A DNA stretch of 64,000 bases from Butyrivibrio fibrisolvens (GTDB lineage Bacteria; Bacillota; Clostridia; Lachnospirales; Lachnospiraceae), in NCBI RefSeq assembly GCF_037113525.1, contig NZ_CP146963.1, forward strand, positions 1,922,001-1,986,000, read 5' to 3'. Below the pieces are notes generated by a model. It saw only the letters and a program-made list of their open reading frames with translations, was not told the origin of the DNA and ran no database searches. Below, piece by piece: positions 42,613 to 52,922 of the stretch (position 1 is its first letter; each line of letters begins with the position of its first letter). The position numbers and the translations under genes are program-made.

Positions 42613-43626
42613 ATGGCTGATCTTATTAAAGTTGCCGTTGATGCTATGGGAGGCGATAACGCACCCGGTGAGATCGTTAAGGGTGCTGTTGAGGCTGTTA
42701 AAGAAGACTCTGGCGTTAAGGTCTTTCTTGTGGGAATCGAAGACAAGGTCAAGGCTGAACTTTCCAAATACAACGGATATGATGAAAGCAGGATCGAAGT
42801 AGTAGGTGCTACTCAGATAATCGAGATGGCAGAAGCACCTGTTATGGCTATCAGACAGAAGCCTGATTCTTCTATAGTCAAAGCTATGCAGATGGTCAAG
42901 CATGGCGAGGCTGATGCTTATGTGAGCGCAGGAAGTACAGGAGCTAACCTTGTTGGTGGTCAGACTATCGTAGGTCGTATCAAGGGTGTTAAGAGAGCAC
43001 CTCTTGCCCCGCTTATTCCTACAGAGAAGGGAGTATCACTTCTTATCGACTGTGGAGCTAATGTTGATGCAAGACCTGATCAGCTTCTTCAGTTTGCTAT
43101 CATGGGTTCAATTTATGCTGAGAATATCCTTGGTAAGAGGAATCCTACAGTAGCGCTTCTTTCAATAGGCGCAGAAGAGGATAAGGGTAATGCTCTTGTA
43201 AAGGAGACATTCCCACTTCTTAAGAATTGTCCCGATATCAATTTTATTGGTAACGTAGAAGCGAGAGAGATCCCTTCAGGCGCAGCTGATGTTATCGTTA
43301 CAGAAGCTTTTGCCGGCAATATCGCTCTTAAGATGTATGAAGGCGTTGCCAAGACAATGGGAAGAGTCATTAAGAATACTTTCCTTACAAATCTTAGAAC
43401 CAAGATCGCTTATCTTCTTTTGAAGAAAGAGTTCACTGTTAACCTTAAGGCATTTGATGCCAAGCAGTACGGTGGAGCTCCAATGCTTGGACTTAACGGA
43501 CTTGTAGTTAAGACTCATGGAAGCGCCAAGGCAGTAGAAGTCAAGAATTCAATTCTTCAGTGTGTAACCTTTAAAACACACAATGTTGATGATAAGATAA
43601 AAGAAACATTGAATAGCAAAGATTGA
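42613..43626 (+). CDS. plsX: Phosphate acyltransferase PlsX
   Basis: Makes acyl phosphate from acyl-ACP for phospholipid synthesis. 337 residues. VAVDAMGGDNAPGEIVKGAV at the start, SAGSTGANLVGG, IDCGANVDARPDQLLQFA and LLSIGAEEDKGNALVKET are diagnostic. GGAGGAGCTAA precedes ATG. Its substrate carrier acpP is the next gene. Confidence 0.95.
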   Translation: MADLIKVAVDAMGGDNAPGEIVKGAVEAVKEDSGVKVFLVGIEDKVKAELSKYNGYDESRIEVVGATQIIEMAEAPVMAIRQKPDSSIVKAMQMVKHGEADAYVSAGSTGANLVGGQTIVGRIKGVKRAPLAPLIPTEKGVSLLIDCGANVDARPDQLLQFAIMGSIYAENILGKRNPTVALLSIGAEEDKGNALVKETFPLLKNCPDINFIGNVEAREIPSGAADVIVTEAFAGNIALKMYEGVAKTMGRVIKNTFLTNLRTKIAYLLLKKEFTVNLKAFDAKQYGGAPMLGLNGLVVKTHGSAKAVEVKNSILQCVTFKTHNVDDKIKETLNSKD

Positions 43627-43661
43627 GTTATACAAAATTAACTTATAAGGAGTATAGACTT

Positions 43662-43895
43662 ATGGAACTTGAAAAATTAAAAGCACTTATCGTTGATGTA
43701 CTAAATGTTGACGCAGACGAGATCACAGAGGACACAACATTCATCGATGACCTTGGAGCAGATTCTCTTGACGTATTCCAGATCATCATGGGTATCGAAG
43801 AAGAGTTCAAGATTCAGATCCCACAGGAGAAGGTTGAGAAGATCTCTACTGTAGGTGAAGCTGTAGCTCTTATCAAAGAGGCTAAGAACGACTAA
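43662..43895 (+). CDS. acpP: Acyl carrier protein
   Basis: 77 residues, acidic and helical, with the phosphopantetheine site in DLGADSLDVFQIIM (serine of DSL). AAGGAG is 12 bases before ATG 43662. Lies between plsX and rnc, the normal Firmicutes order. Confidence 0.95.
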   Translation: MELEKLKALIVDVLNVDADEITEDTTFIDDLGADSLDVFQIIMGIEEEFKIQIPQEKVEKISTVGEAVALIKEAKND

Positions 43896-43899
43896 GAGA

Positions 43900-43927
43900 T
43901 TAAAAATACTCTTTTGAGTATTTTTAA
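43900..43927 (+). terminator. Hairpin after acpP (possible partial terminator)
   Basis: Perfect TTAAAAATACTC/GAGTATTTTTAA with a TTTT loop; the 3' arm itself is T-rich. Likely attenuates read-through into rnc. Confidence 0.6.
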
Positions 43928-43960
43928 CCCTTGGCCCATATTTAGGGCCTGGAGGAATAT

Positions 43961-44656
43961 ATGTATATAGAAAATGATATTACCGAACTGGAAGACCGGA
44001 TCGGGTATCATTTCAAGGACAGAGCACTGATCCGTATGGCGCTTACTCATTCTTCTTTTGCCAATGAGCAGAAGATCAATAAGCAGCCCGACTACGAGAG
44101 ATTAGAGTTCCTTGGTGATTCTGTACTTGAAATGGTATCCAGTACGTATCTGTACAACAATTACCCGGACAAAAAAGAAGGCCAGATGACCAAAATGCGT
44201 GCTTCAATGGTTTGTGAGCAGGCTCTTGCTTTTTGCGCCCGTGATTTTGAGCTGGAGAAGTATATTCTACTTGGAAAAGGCGAAGAATCAACAGGAGGCA
44301 GACATCGTGACTCTATAATATCTGATGTCATGGAAGCGGTCATCGGAGCTATCTATATTGATGGCGGAATTGAAGCTGCCAAGAAGCATATAGACAAGTT
44401 TATTCTTAATGACCTTGAGAATAAGCAGATCTTTATTGATGCCAAGTCTGTGCTTCAGGAGCTTGTTCAGAAGGATTCATCCAAAACTCTCTCCTATGAA
44501 ATTTGTGGCGAGAGTGGTCCTGAACATGATAAAATATTTAAGTCGCGCGTACTTGTAAACGGCGAAATTCTGGGAGAGGGTGAGGGACATACCAAGAAAG
44601 CAGCAGAGCAGCAGGCTGCCTATCAGGCAGTTCTTAAACTTCGTGATAAAGCCTGA
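43961..44656 (+). CDS. rnc: Ribonuclease III
   Basis: 231 residues: catalytic domain with the signature ERLEFLGDSVLEMV and second acidic cluster DVMEAVIGAIYIDGG, then a C-terminal double-stranded RNA-binding domain (~155-228, VLVNGEILGEGEGHTKKAAE). Processes rRNA precursors and structured mRNAs. Given the many long hairpins in this window, it is a natural candidate to cut their transcripts (inference). GGAGGAATAT precedes ATG. Confidence 0.95.
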   Translation: MYIENDITELEDRIGYHFKDRALIRMALTHSSFANEQKINKQPDYERLEFLGDSVLEMVSSTYLYNNYPDKKEGQMTKMRASMVCEQALAFCARDFELEKYILLGKGEESTGGRHRDSIISDVMEAVIGAIYIDGGIEAAKKHIDKFILNDLENKQIFIDAKSVLQELVQKDSSKTLSYEICGESGPEHDKIFKSRVLVNGEILGEGEGHTKKAAEQQAAYQAVLKLRDKA

Positions 44657-44689
44657 GCTTTGTTCTTTTATGTCTCTTGAAAAGAGGAT

Positions 44690-47600
44690 ATGTATCTTAA
44701 GAGTATTGAGATCCATGGATTTAAATCTTTTGCCAATCGCATAAAACTTGATTTTCATAACGGAATAACAGGAATTGTAGGACCTAACGGATCCGGTAAG
44801 AGTAACGTTGCCGATGCGGTTCGTTGGGTTCTTGGTGAACAGCGTGCCAGGCAGCTTCGAGGCGGTTCCATGCAGGATGTTATCTTCTCAGGAACCGAAC
44901 TTCGTAAGCCACTTGGCTTTGCTTATGTTGCAATAACTCTTGATAATTCTGATCATGCACTTTCCATCGATTTTGAAGAAGTAACTGTTTCACGTCGCCT
45001 TTATAGAAGCGGTGAATCAGAATATATGATCAACAACAGCCCATGTCGTCTTAAGGACATCAATGAGCTTTTTTATGATACAGGTATTGGTAAAGAGGGC
45101 TATTCCATCATCGGACAGGGTCAGATCGACCAGATTCTGTCTTCAAAGCCTGAAGACAGACGTAATCTGTTTGATGAAGCAGCCGGAATCGTTAAATTTA
45201 AACTACGAAAAGAAACTGCCATCAAGAAGCTTGAGGACGAGAAGCTCAATCTTACTCGTATCACAGACATTCTGTCTGAGCTTGAGAAGCAGCTTGAGCC
45301 ACTTGAAAAGCAGTCAGAGATAGCTAAAGTCTATCTCAAGAATAAGGAAAGATTAAAGACACTGGATGTTAACATCTTCCTTATGGACAATGAAAGGCTC
45401 AAAGGTCTTTTGCAGGAAGCTGATGAGAAGCTTTCGATTGCAGCTAAGGACCTTGAGGATGTCGGTACTAAATATGATCAGGCCAGGATCGATTATGACG
45501 AGGCTCAGGCAAGGCTTGATGAGATAGAAAAAGAAATCGAAGAAGCCAGAAATGAGATGACAAGCTCCAGCGTCCTTAAGGAAAAGCTGGAAGGACAGCT
45601 TGCCCTTCTCAAAGAGCAGATTCGTTCCGTAACAGCAGGGTCACAGCATTTCGAAGTTAGAAAAGCTGAGATCGAAGCTGAGATCGCTAAAGCTAATGAG
45701 GAAAAAGAAAAAGTTCTCTCTACTAAGACTGGAGTAGATGAGGAAGTTGCCGGGCTTGAAGAAAAGAAGAAAGCGGCAGCTGATAAGTATAACGAGATTC
45801 AGGATCGTGAGCAGGAACTTAACAGACAGATAGAAGAGAGCAATGCAAAGATCCTTAATACTATAAATGAACGTGCCAACATTAAGTCACGTCAGAGTTC
45901 TCTGTCTACAATGAAGGAACAGATCAGTATCCGTAAGGCTGAACTTACCAGTAAGCTTGTTCAGGCAAGTTCTGATGAGGAGAAGAAAGAAGCAAGGATG
46001 AAAGAGCTTCGTGATATATTCGAAGCTGTTAATGAAGAGATCCGCACTCTTTCTGATGAACAGAAGAGCGGCGAAGACCGCCTTGCTGCAATCAAAGAGA
46101 TCCTTACAGGCAGTGATGAGAAGATAAGAGAAGCAAGAAACATTGCTATGCAGCAAAAGTCCAAGCTTGATGCTCTTGCTAATCTTACTGAAAGATATGA
46201 AGGCTACGGCGGTGCTGTAAAGCGTGTCATGGAACAAAAGGATCACAATCCCGGCGTTATAGGTGTTGTAGCCGACATTATCAAAACCGATAAAAAGTAT
46301 GAAACTGCTATAGAGACAGCTCTTGGCGGAAGTATCCAGAACGTCGTAACAAAGGACGAGGCTACTGCCAAGAAGATGATCGCTTACCTTAAGGAGACCA
46401 AGGGAGGCCGTGCTACATTCCTTCCTCTTACAGCCCTTAAGAACCAGCAGGAATTCAGGAATAAAGAAGCTCTTAATGAAAAGGGGGCCATAGGACTTGC
46501 TGATGGACTTGTTAAGATCGAGGATGAATACAGGCCCGTAGCAGCCAACCTTCTCGGAAGAGTACTTGTAGTTGATAACGTAGACAATGCTACCAAGATC
46601 GCAGCCAAGTATAACTACAGCATCAGAATGGTAACACTTGAGGGTGAACTCCTTATGCCGGGCGGTGCTATCTCAGGTGGTGCCTTCAAGAATTCATCCA
46701 ATCTTCTTGGTAGAAGACGTGAGATGGATGACCTGGAAAAAGAAGTTAAGGAAAAGCTTGAAGAAGCTAGAAAGCTCGAAGAAGAGGTCGCAAATGTAAG
46801 ACAGGAGCGTAACACACTTCGTGCAAGCCTCGAAACCACAAGACTTAAGCTTCAGAACAAGTTCATTGAACAAAATACTGCAAGACTCAATGTAGTAAGA
46901 GAAGAAGAGAAGCAGAAGGAAGAAGCTACATCTTTTGAATCTCTGAAAAATGAAAACCTTGATATCGAGAATCAGGTAGCAGATATCGAGAAGCAGGAGA
47001 ATGAAACCAAGGCTAAACTTGAAGAATCTCTCCAGATAGAAAAAGATTGTCAGGCTAAAGTTGAGGAATATGCAAGTGAACTTTCTGAACTCTCCAAATC
47101 TGAAGAAGCAGCTGCTTCTGAAGTGTCCAAGTGGGAGATGGAGATCGCCAAGGTATCCCAGAGACTTGAATTCCAGCAGGAGAACCTGTCAAGAATTGAT
47201 GAAGAGATAGCTACAAGGCAGAAAGACCTTGATGAAGTTGTAGAACATATCGAATCTTCAAAGAGTGAACTTGAACAGAAGAATGCTGATATAGAAGAGA
47301 TCACTAAAACTATGGAAGCTTCTGTTACAAGCAGTAAAGAAAATAAAGAAAAGCTCGAGAAGATACAGCATACAAGAGAAGAGATTTCATTAAAGCAAAA
47401 GAATTTCTTTGAAGTACGAGAAAAGCTTGCTGAAGCAAAGTCTTCACTTGACAGAGAGGTTAACAGACTCTCTACTCAGAAAGAAAAACTAGATTCTCAG
47501 ATAGAAGGACTTATCAACTACATGTGGGATGAGTATGAGATTACTCTCACAGCAGCTTCCCAGATGAGAGATCCTGAGCTTACAGATGCTTCTTCCATGA

Positions 47601-48247
47601 AGAAGGAGATCGGACAGCTCAAGAACGCCATAAGAGATCTTGGAGACGTCAATGTTAATGCTATAGAGGATTACAAGAATGTATCCGAAAGGTATACATT
47701 CCTTAAGACCCAGCATGATGATCTTGTGGCCGCTGAAGAACAGCTGCGCGTTATCATTGCAGATCTTGACGAGTCCATGAGAACTCAGTTCAAACAGCAA
47801 TTTAAGCTTATCAGCGAACAGTTCGATAAAGTATTTAAAGAGATGTTTGGAGGCGGACACGGAACTCTCGAAATAGATGAATCTGTGGATATCCTCGAAG
47901 CAGGCATCAAGATCATAGCTCAGCCCCCGGGCAAGAAGCTTGTAAACATGAACATGATGTCCGGTGGAGAGAAGGCTCTGACCGCGATCGCACTTTTATT
48001 TGCGATCCAGAATCTTAAGCCTTCGCCCTTCTGTCTATTGGACGAGATCGAGGCGGCGCTTGATGAAAATAACGTCGTGCGCTTTGCCAAATATCTGCAT
48101 AAATTAAAAGATACTCAGTTCATTGTAATTACGCATCGTCGTGGTACAATGGAAAGTGCAGACAGACTCTATGGTATAACCATGCAGGAAAAGGGTGTGT
48201 CAGCACTTGTAAGTGTTAATCTCATTGATAAGGAGCTAACGAACTAG
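44690..48247 (+). CDS. smc: Chromosome partition protein SMC
   Basis: 1185 residues. Walker A GPNGSGKSNVADAVRWVLG; Q-loop IIGQGQIDQILSSKPEDRR; two long coiled-coil arms flanking a hinge (~510-670, with GVVADIIKTDKKYETAIETA); C-terminal signature MMSGGEKALTAIALLFAI and Walker B CLLDEIEAALDENN. Condenses and organises the chromosome with ScpA/ScpB. Its stop overlaps the ftsY GTG start by one base. Confidence 0.96.
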   Translation: MYLKSIEIHGFKSFANRIKLDFHNGITGIVGPNGSGKSNVADAVRWVLGEQRARQLRGGSMQDVIFSGTELRKPLGFAYVAITLDNSDHALSIDFEEVTVSRRLYRSGESEYMINNSPCRLKDINELFYDTGIGKEGYSIIGQGQIDQILSSKPEDRRNLFDEAAGIVKFKLRKETAIKKLEDEKLNLTRITDILSELEKQLEPLEKQSEIAKVYLKNKERLKTLDVNIFLMDNERLKGLLQEADEKLSIAAKDLEDVGTKYDQARIDYDEAQARLDEIEKEIEEARNEMTSSSVLKEKLEGQLALLKEQIRSVTAGSQHFEVRKAEIEAEIAKANEEKEKVLSTKTGVDEEVAGLEEKKKAAADKYNEIQDREQELNRQIEESNAKILNTINERANIKSRQSSLSTMKEQISIRKAELTSKLVQASSDEEKKEARMKELRDIFEAVNEEIRTLSDEQKSGEDRLAAIKEILTGSDEKIREARNIAMQQKSKLDALANLTERYEGYGGAVKRVMEQKDHNPGVIGVVADIIKTDKKYETAIETALGGSIQNVVTKDEATAKKMIAYLKETKGGRATFLPLTALKNQQEFRNKEALNEKGAIGLADGLVKIEDEYRPVAANLLGRVLVVDNVDNATKIAAKYNYSIRMVTLEGELLMPGGAISGGAFKNSSNLLGRRREMDDLEKEVKEKLEEARKLEEEVANVRQERNTLRASLETTRLKLQNKFIEQNTARLNVVREEEKQKEEATSFESLKNENLDIENQVADIEKQENETKAKLEESLQIEKDCQAKVEEYASELSELSKSEEAAASEVSKWEMEIAKVSQRLEFQQENLSRIDEEIATRQKDLDEVVEHIESSKSELEQKNADIEEITKTMEASVTSSKENKEKLEKIQHTREEISLKQKNFFEVREKLAEAKSSLDREVNRLSTQKEKLDSQIEGLINYMWDEYEITLTAASQMRDPELTDASSMKKEIGQLKNAIRDLGDVNVNAIEDYKNVSERYTFLKTQHDDLVAAEEQLRVIIADLDESMRTQFKQQFKLISEQFDKVFKEMFGGGHGTLEIDESVDILEAGIKIIAQPPGKKLVNMNMMSGGEKALTAIALLFAIQNLKPSPFCLLDEIEAALDENNVVRFAKYLHKLKDTQFIVITHRRGTMESADRLYGITMQEKGVSALVSVNLIDKELTN

Positions 48248-49278
48248 TGGCAGGATTTTTTTCAAGGCTCAAAGGTGGTCTTTCAAAAACAAGAGACAAT
48301 ATGGTGAAAGGGCTGGATAATGTTTTTTCCGGCTATTCAGAAATTGACGGTGACTTCTACGACGATCTGGAAGAGACACTGATCATGGGTGATATCGGCG
48401 TTAATGCAACAAGCCGCATCCTTGACAGGCTTCGCTCCCAGGTAGAAGAGAAGAAGATCCGTTCAACGGTAGAGTGCCGTGATCTTCTGATCCAGGATAT
48501 CAGGGAACAGATGCATACTGATGAGCATGCATACGATTTTGAGAATCAGAAATCAGTTCTTTTCATCATAGGTGTTAATGGTGTTGGTAAGACTACATCT
48601 GTTGGCAAGCTTGCATCAATATATAAGAACAAGGGCAAAAAAGTCCTTGTAGCAGCGGCTGATACCTATAGAGCGGCAGCTACAGAGCAGCTTGAGGAGT
48701 GGACTAACAGGGCAGGAGTTCCTCTTGTAAAGGGAGCTGAAGGCGCAGACCCTGCAAGTGTTATCTTTGATGCTGTTAACTCTGCCAAGGCCAAAGATAT
48801 TGATATACTGATTGTAGATACTGCAGGAAGACTTCATAACAAGAAGAATCTTATGGAAGAGCTTCGTAAGATGAACAGGATCCTTGATAACCATCTTCCT
48901 GATTACAAGCGTGAAAACCTCATCGTTCTTGATGGAACAACAGGTCAGAACGCGATGTCACAGGCAAGGGAATTTGGAGAAGTCACTGATCTTACAGGTA
49001 TCATCCTGACCAAGATGGATGGAACCTCAAAGGGCGGAATAGCAGTAGCTATCGTTAGTGAACTTAATATACCCGTTAAATATATTGGTGTTGGTGAATC
49101 ACTGGATGATCTTGAGAGATTCGAGCCTCAGGAATTTGTTGATGCTCTTTTTGATATCGATCATGAAGAAAGAGTAAGGCTCGATCAGGATATTGTAGCA
49201 AGAAAGCTTTCATCTGGAGAAATGGACAGCTCTCAGCTTACAGAAGAGGAAGCGATAGACATCCTGACAAGGCACTAA
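48247..49278 (+). CDS. ftsY: Signal recognition particle receptor FtsY
   Basis: 343 residues, N and G domains only, without the long acidic A domain of E. coli, as usual in Firmicutes. G1 GVNGVGKTTSVGKLA, DTYRAAATEQLEEW, G3 DTAGRLHNKKNLMEEL and TKMDGTSKGG (G4) are all present. Begins with GTG overlapping the smc stop, so it is translationally coupled. Docks ribosome-SRP complexes at the membrane together with Ffh, encoded 5 kb downstream. Confidence 0.95.
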   Translation: MAGFFSRLKGGLSKTRDNMVKGLDNVFSGYSEIDGDFYDDLEETLIMGDIGVNATSRILDRLRSQVEEKKIRSTVECRDLLIQDIREQMHTDEHAYDFENQKSVLFIIGVNGVGKTTSVGKLASIYKNKGKKVLVAAADTYRAAATEQLEEWTNRAGVPLVKGAEGADPASVIFDAVNSAKAKDIDILIVDTAGRLHNKKNLMEELRKMNRILDNHLPDYKRENLIVLDGTTGQNAMSQAREFGEVTDLTGIILTKMDGTSKGGIAVAIVSELNIPVKYIGVGESLDDLERFEPQEFVDALFDIDHEERVRLDQDIVARKLSSGEMDSSQLTEEEAIDILTRH

Positions 49279-49331
49279 GATGATTTTTTGTACATTGAAG
49301 TTCTAAACATGTACTGATCACAACATGTAAT

Positions 49332-49376
49332 AAAAACAGGATAGAACATTAGACTAAAATGCTTTATCCTGTTTTT
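49332..49376 (+). terminator. Terminator after ftsY
   Basis: AAAAACAGGATA/TATCCTGTTTTT perfect 12-bp stem with a 21-base loop, ending in T. Confidence 0.85.
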
Positions 49377-49450
49377 ATGAATATATATATCTGCAGTTCA
49401 TAACATGCAGAAGAAAATATCTATCTACACAACTAGGAAGGGAACAGGAA

Positions 49451-50677
49451 ATGTCGGAAGAGAAGAAGATGACCCTTGATAAGTTCGAGGAGGCTTGCGA
49501 GCAGGTCAAAAAAGTTACACTTGAGACGAAACTCATGTACAGCGACTATTTTTCAGCGCAGTCAGGCAATAAAGTTTATTTAAAGCCTGAGAACATGCAA
49601 AGAACAGGCGCTTATAAGGTTAGAGGTGCTTACTACAAGATAAGCACGATGTCAGATGAGGACCGTAAAAAGGGTCTTATCACAGCATCAGCAGGTAACC
49701 ATGCACAGGGTGTTGCATATGCAGCAAGACAGTATGGTGTTCACGCAACAATAGTAATGCCAACTACAACTCCCCTTATTAAGGTTAATCGTACCAAGGC
49801 ACTTGGGGCAGAAGTAGTACTTCAGGGCGATGTGTATGATGAAGCCGAAGCCTACGCTAAAAAGCTTGCTAAGGAAAAAGGATACACATTTGTTCATCCA
49901 TTCAATGACCTTGACGTAGCAACAGGTCAGGGAACCATTGCAATGGAGATCTTCAAGGAACTTCCTACAGTTGACTATATACTTGTACCGATAGGTGGTG
50001 GCGGACTTGTTAGTGGTGTAAGCACACTTGCAAAGCTCCTTAATCCCAAGATCAAGGTGGTAGGTGTTGAGCCATCCGGCGCAGCATGTATGAATGCTTC
50101 CATCAAGGAAGGCAAAGTAGTTACACTTCCCGGAGTTAACACAATTGCTGATGGTACAGCTGTTAAGACACCTGGAGATAAGATTTTCCCATATGTTCAG
50201 GAGAATGTTGACCAGATCATCAAGGTTGATGATGAAGACCTTGTTGTAGCATTCCTTGATATGGTCGAGAATCACAAGATGATCGTTGAAAATTCAGGAC
50301 TTCTTTCTGTAGCAGCTTTAAAGCAACTCAGATGTAAGGATAAAAAGGTTGTTTGCGTCCTTTCAGGTGGTAACATGGATGTCATCACAATGTCATCCGT
50401 TGTTCAGCAGGGTCTTATCAGAAGAGACAGGATCTTCACAGTATCAGTCCTTCTTCCGGATAAGCCTGGCGAACTTTCCAGAGTTTCAGGCGTTATCGCT
50501 GAACTTGGAGGCAATGTAATCAAACTTGAACACAATCAGTTCGTATCAATAAATCGCAATGCTGCTGTAGAGCTGCGAATTACACTTGAAGCCTATGGAA
50601 CTGAGCATAAGACTCAGATCACACAGGCTCTTGAGGAAAAGGGATATCGTCCCAGACTGGTAACAACCCAGATCTGA
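49451..50677 (+). CDS. ilvA: Threonine ammonia-lyase (threonine dehydratase)
   Basis: 408 residues. PLP-dependent conversion of threonine to 2-oxobutanoate, entry to isoleucine synthesis or threonine breakdown. PLP lysine in RTGAYKVRGAYYK, phosphate loop VPIGGGGLVSGV, ASAGNHAQGVAYAA. C-terminal ~75 residues form one ACT-like regulatory domain (FTVSVLLPDKPGELSRVSGV). Length and single ACT domain resemble the catabolic/short forms, so tdcB would be an alternative name. Own leader after the ftsY terminator. Confidence 0.9.
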   Translation: MSEEKKMTLDKFEEACEQVKKVTLETKLMYSDYFSAQSGNKVYLKPENMQRTGAYKVRGAYYKISTMSDEDRKKGLITASAGNHAQGVAYAARQYGVHATIVMPTTTPLIKVNRTKALGAEVVLQGDVYDEAEAYAKKLAKEKGYTFVHPFNDLDVATGQGTIAMEIFKELPTVDYILVPIGGGGLVSGVSTLAKLLNPKIKVVGVEPSGAACMNASIKEGKVVTLPGVNTIADGTAVKTPGDKIFPYVQENVDQIIKVDDEDLVVAFLDMVENHKMIVENSGLLSVAALKQLRCKDKKVVCVLSGGNMDVITMSSVVQQGLIRRDRIFTVSVLLPDKPGELSRVSGVIAELGGNVIKLEHNQFVSINRNAAVELRITLEAYGTEHKTQITQALEEKGYRPRLVTTQI

Positions 50678-50705
50678 GATATTCTCCAAGAGGTAGGTTT
50701 TTCCT

Positions 50706-51611
50706 ATGACTAAGAGAAAAAACTTACAAAAACTGATAGTTAATTATTTTTTGATCACGGTCGGTTCCTTTCTCTACGGCATCGGTACGGCCATTTTTAG
50801 TGATCCTAATAATATTGCGCCTGGTGGTTTTACAGGTGTAGCTATTGTACTTAACAGAATTTTATCAGGCATAAACATAGGTGGTCTTGAAATACCGCTT
50901 GGAACAGGTACCTGGTTCCTGATCCTTAATATCCCTGTTTTGATATTGGGAACATGGAAATTCGGTTTTCATTTTATCTGTTCAACACTGTATGCCACAG
51001 GTATGATCTCGTATTTTACTGATTTCATACACAAATACGGAGAACCGTTCTTTGTTCATGATATGGTCCTTGCTTCCATATTTGGAGGACTCCTTGCCGG
51101 TGTTGCCATGGCAATAATATTCCAGCAGGGCGCAACGAGCGGCGGATCTGATATTATTATCAAGATCTTAAGACTCCGTTACCCGCATATTAAGACCGGC
51201 GGCATCTTATTTATAACAGACGTATTTGTTATTGCTTTTGCAGCAATTGTTATTAAAGATATACCTGCAGCGCTATACGCATTCGTAACAGTGTTTATAA
51301 ATGGTATAGCTCTTGATAAGGTTCTGTACGGAAGTGATGAGGCTAAACTTCTTTTCATCATATCCGACAGAAACGCATCTATTACCAGGAGACTTCTTAA
51401 GGAACTCGATCTTGGTGTGACACACGTATATGGTCAGGGGGCTTACTCCGGTAAGGATAAGAAAGTTATCATGTGCGTTGTCAGAAAGAGGATTTCGCCT
51501 CAGGCACAGAAGATTGTCAAAGAGGAAGATCCTGAAGCATTCATGATCATAACTTCTGCAACTGAGATATATGGCGAAGGTTACAAGAGTTATTTTGATG
51601 ATGAGATCTAG
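50706..51611 (+). CDS. YitT family membrane protein
   Basis: 301 residues. Five or so membrane helices (~15-190) with family motifs DPNNIAPGGFTGVAIVLN, QGATSGGSDIIIKILR and VLYGSDEAKLLFIISD, then a cytoplasmic DUF2179 domain (~215-290) with THVYGQGAYSGKDKKVIMCVV. Members are often annotated as transporters, but the function is unsettled. 28 bases after ilvA, so probably in the same transcript. Confidence 0.88.
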   Translation: MTKRKNLQKLIVNYFLITVGSFLYGIGTAIFSDPNNIAPGGFTGVAIVLNRILSGINIGGLEIPLGTGTWFLILNIPVLILGTWKFGFHFICSTLYATGMISYFTDFIHKYGEPFFVHDMVLASIFGGLLAGVAMAIIFQQGATSGGSDIIIKILRLRYPHIKTGGILFITDVFVIAFAAIVIKDIPAALYAFVTVFINGIALDKVLYGSDEAKLLFIISDRNASITRRLLKELDLGVTHVYGQGAYSGKDKKVIMCVVRKRISPQAQKIVKEEDPEAFMIITSATEIYGEGYKSYFDDEI

Positions 51612-51654
51612 TGTACTGTTTCATTTGCAATTGGACCTAAGATGAACGAGTCAG

Positions 51655-51801
51655 TATGACTTTTTGTCACTTCGCTCCAAAAGTCATGTAAATAGGCCAA
51701 TTGAGAACACCTTCGGTGCCTAGCCTATTTACCTACCGATTCACTTTCTTACGAAATCCGCAGTAAATGCGGATTTCTGATTCAAAGTTGCGAAAACATA
51801 T
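51655..51801 (-). repeat. Element D1, upstream of the GH25 gene
   Basis: 147 bp; its reverse complement matches D2 (62314-62460) with about six differences. Three hairpins: GAAATCCGC/GCGGATTTC, GTAAATAGGC/GGCCTATTTAC around CACC-GAAGG-TG, and ATGACTTTTTG/CAAAAGTCAT. It fills the gap between yitT and the GH25 gene. Confidence 0.88.
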
Positions 51802-51831
51802 ACTATTATTACTACATAACAGGGGAATAAT

Positions 51832-52920
51832 ATGGCAAATAGAAAGAACAGGAAACTAATTCACGCGGCAGTTACTACTCAGAATATCATTTCGATAATT
51901 CTGCTTAGTCTTATTGCGATAGTTACCTTGAGTTTTTCTATTGCCATACTCCTTAGAAATGCAGCTTTGAGAAAAGAAAATGAAGCCTACAGGGCACAGC
52001 TGGATTCCATTCAGGAAGAAGGCTACTATACCGTATCCGAGACAGATACTATGGTAAAAGATGCTTATGAAGGCGGCTATGATGAGGCAAAACAGGAAGT
52101 TCTCGATACGGTAAGAGAGCAGCTTGAGTCAGGTACAAGCATTACATCTACTGTACGCAGCATGTTCCCTGATCAGATCCTTATCGCCAAGGATGGAAGA
52201 TATTATTTTATCCCCATCGACAAGTCACTTGCACTTAATTCTTTTACCGATACTGATTTTGCAAAGAATGATTCCGGAATCCTTGAATATGAGGGATCAA
52301 ATGCAGCGGTTCTTGGTACACTTGGACTTGATGTGTCCAAGTTCCAGGGCGAGATCGACTGGGAAAGCGTTGCAGATGCCGGCGTAGAATATGCTTTTAT
52401 CAGAGTAGGTAACAGAGGTACTTCTACAGGCAAGATCGTAGAAGATGAATATTTTAAAGCCAATATCGAAGGTGCTATCAAGGCTGGAATAGAAGTTGGC
52501 GTATACTTCTACTCATCAGCTATAAACGAGGATGAGGCTTTGGAAGAAGCCAAGTTCGTCCTTGATGCTATTGAGCCATACGAGGTTACATATCCTGTAG
52601 TTATAGATATTGAAAGGCCTGACAGCGCTGATTATAGAACTCAGAGCGTATCTCAGGACGAGATGACAGATATAGCTCTTAAATTCTGCGATACAGTTAA
52701 GGGCGCTGGCTATACTCCCATGATCTATGGTAATAACGAGACCTTTGCTCTTATACTTGATATGTCAAGGCTTGAAGGTATCGATAAGTGGGTAGCATTT
52801 TATGGCGTTCCTCTTTACTTCCCATATGAGTTTACGATCTGGCAGTATTCAGCAGCCGGTAAGATAGATGGTATAAAAGGTGAAGTAGATCTCAATATCT
52901 GTGTTCAAAAAGGATGGTAA
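51832..52920 (+). CDS. Membrane-anchored GH25 (lysozyme-like) protein
   Basis: 362 residues: basic N-terminus, one membrane helix (~18-42), a short coiled coil (~45-65), a linker and a GH25 barrel (~165-360) starting TLGLDVSKFQGEIDW. Catalytic acids lie in LGLDVSKFQG and VVIDIERPDS; IWQYSAAGKIDGIKGEVDLN is the usual end. GH25 enzymes cleave peptidoglycan as N-acetylmuramidases. Orientation places the domain outside the membrane, facing the wall. AGGGGAATAAT precedes ATG. Its stop overlaps the AraC gene's ribosome region. Confidence 0.88.
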   Translation: MANRKNRKLIHAAVTTQNIISIILLSLIAIVTLSFSIAILLRNAALRKENEAYRAQLDSIQEEGYYTVSETDTMVKDAYEGGYDEAKQEVLDTVREQLESGTSITSTVRSMFPDQILIAKDGRYYFIPIDKSLALNSFTDTDFAKNDSGILEYEGSNAAVLGTLGLDVSKFQGEIDWESVADAGVEYAFIRVGNRGTSTGKIVEDEYFKANIEGAIKAGIEVGVYFYSSAINEDEALEEAKFVLDAIEPYEVTYPVVIDIERPDSADYRTQSVSQDEMTDIALKFCDTVKGAGYTPMIYGNNETFALILDMSRLEGIDKWVAFYGVPLYFPYEFTIWQYSAAGKIDGIKGEVDLNICVQKGW

Positions 52921-52922
52921 GC

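Noticed and set aside
49688..50275. 195-codon minus-strand ORF opposite ilvA
   Set aside because: Cysteine-rich shadow frame of a clearly coding plus strand, with no family features.
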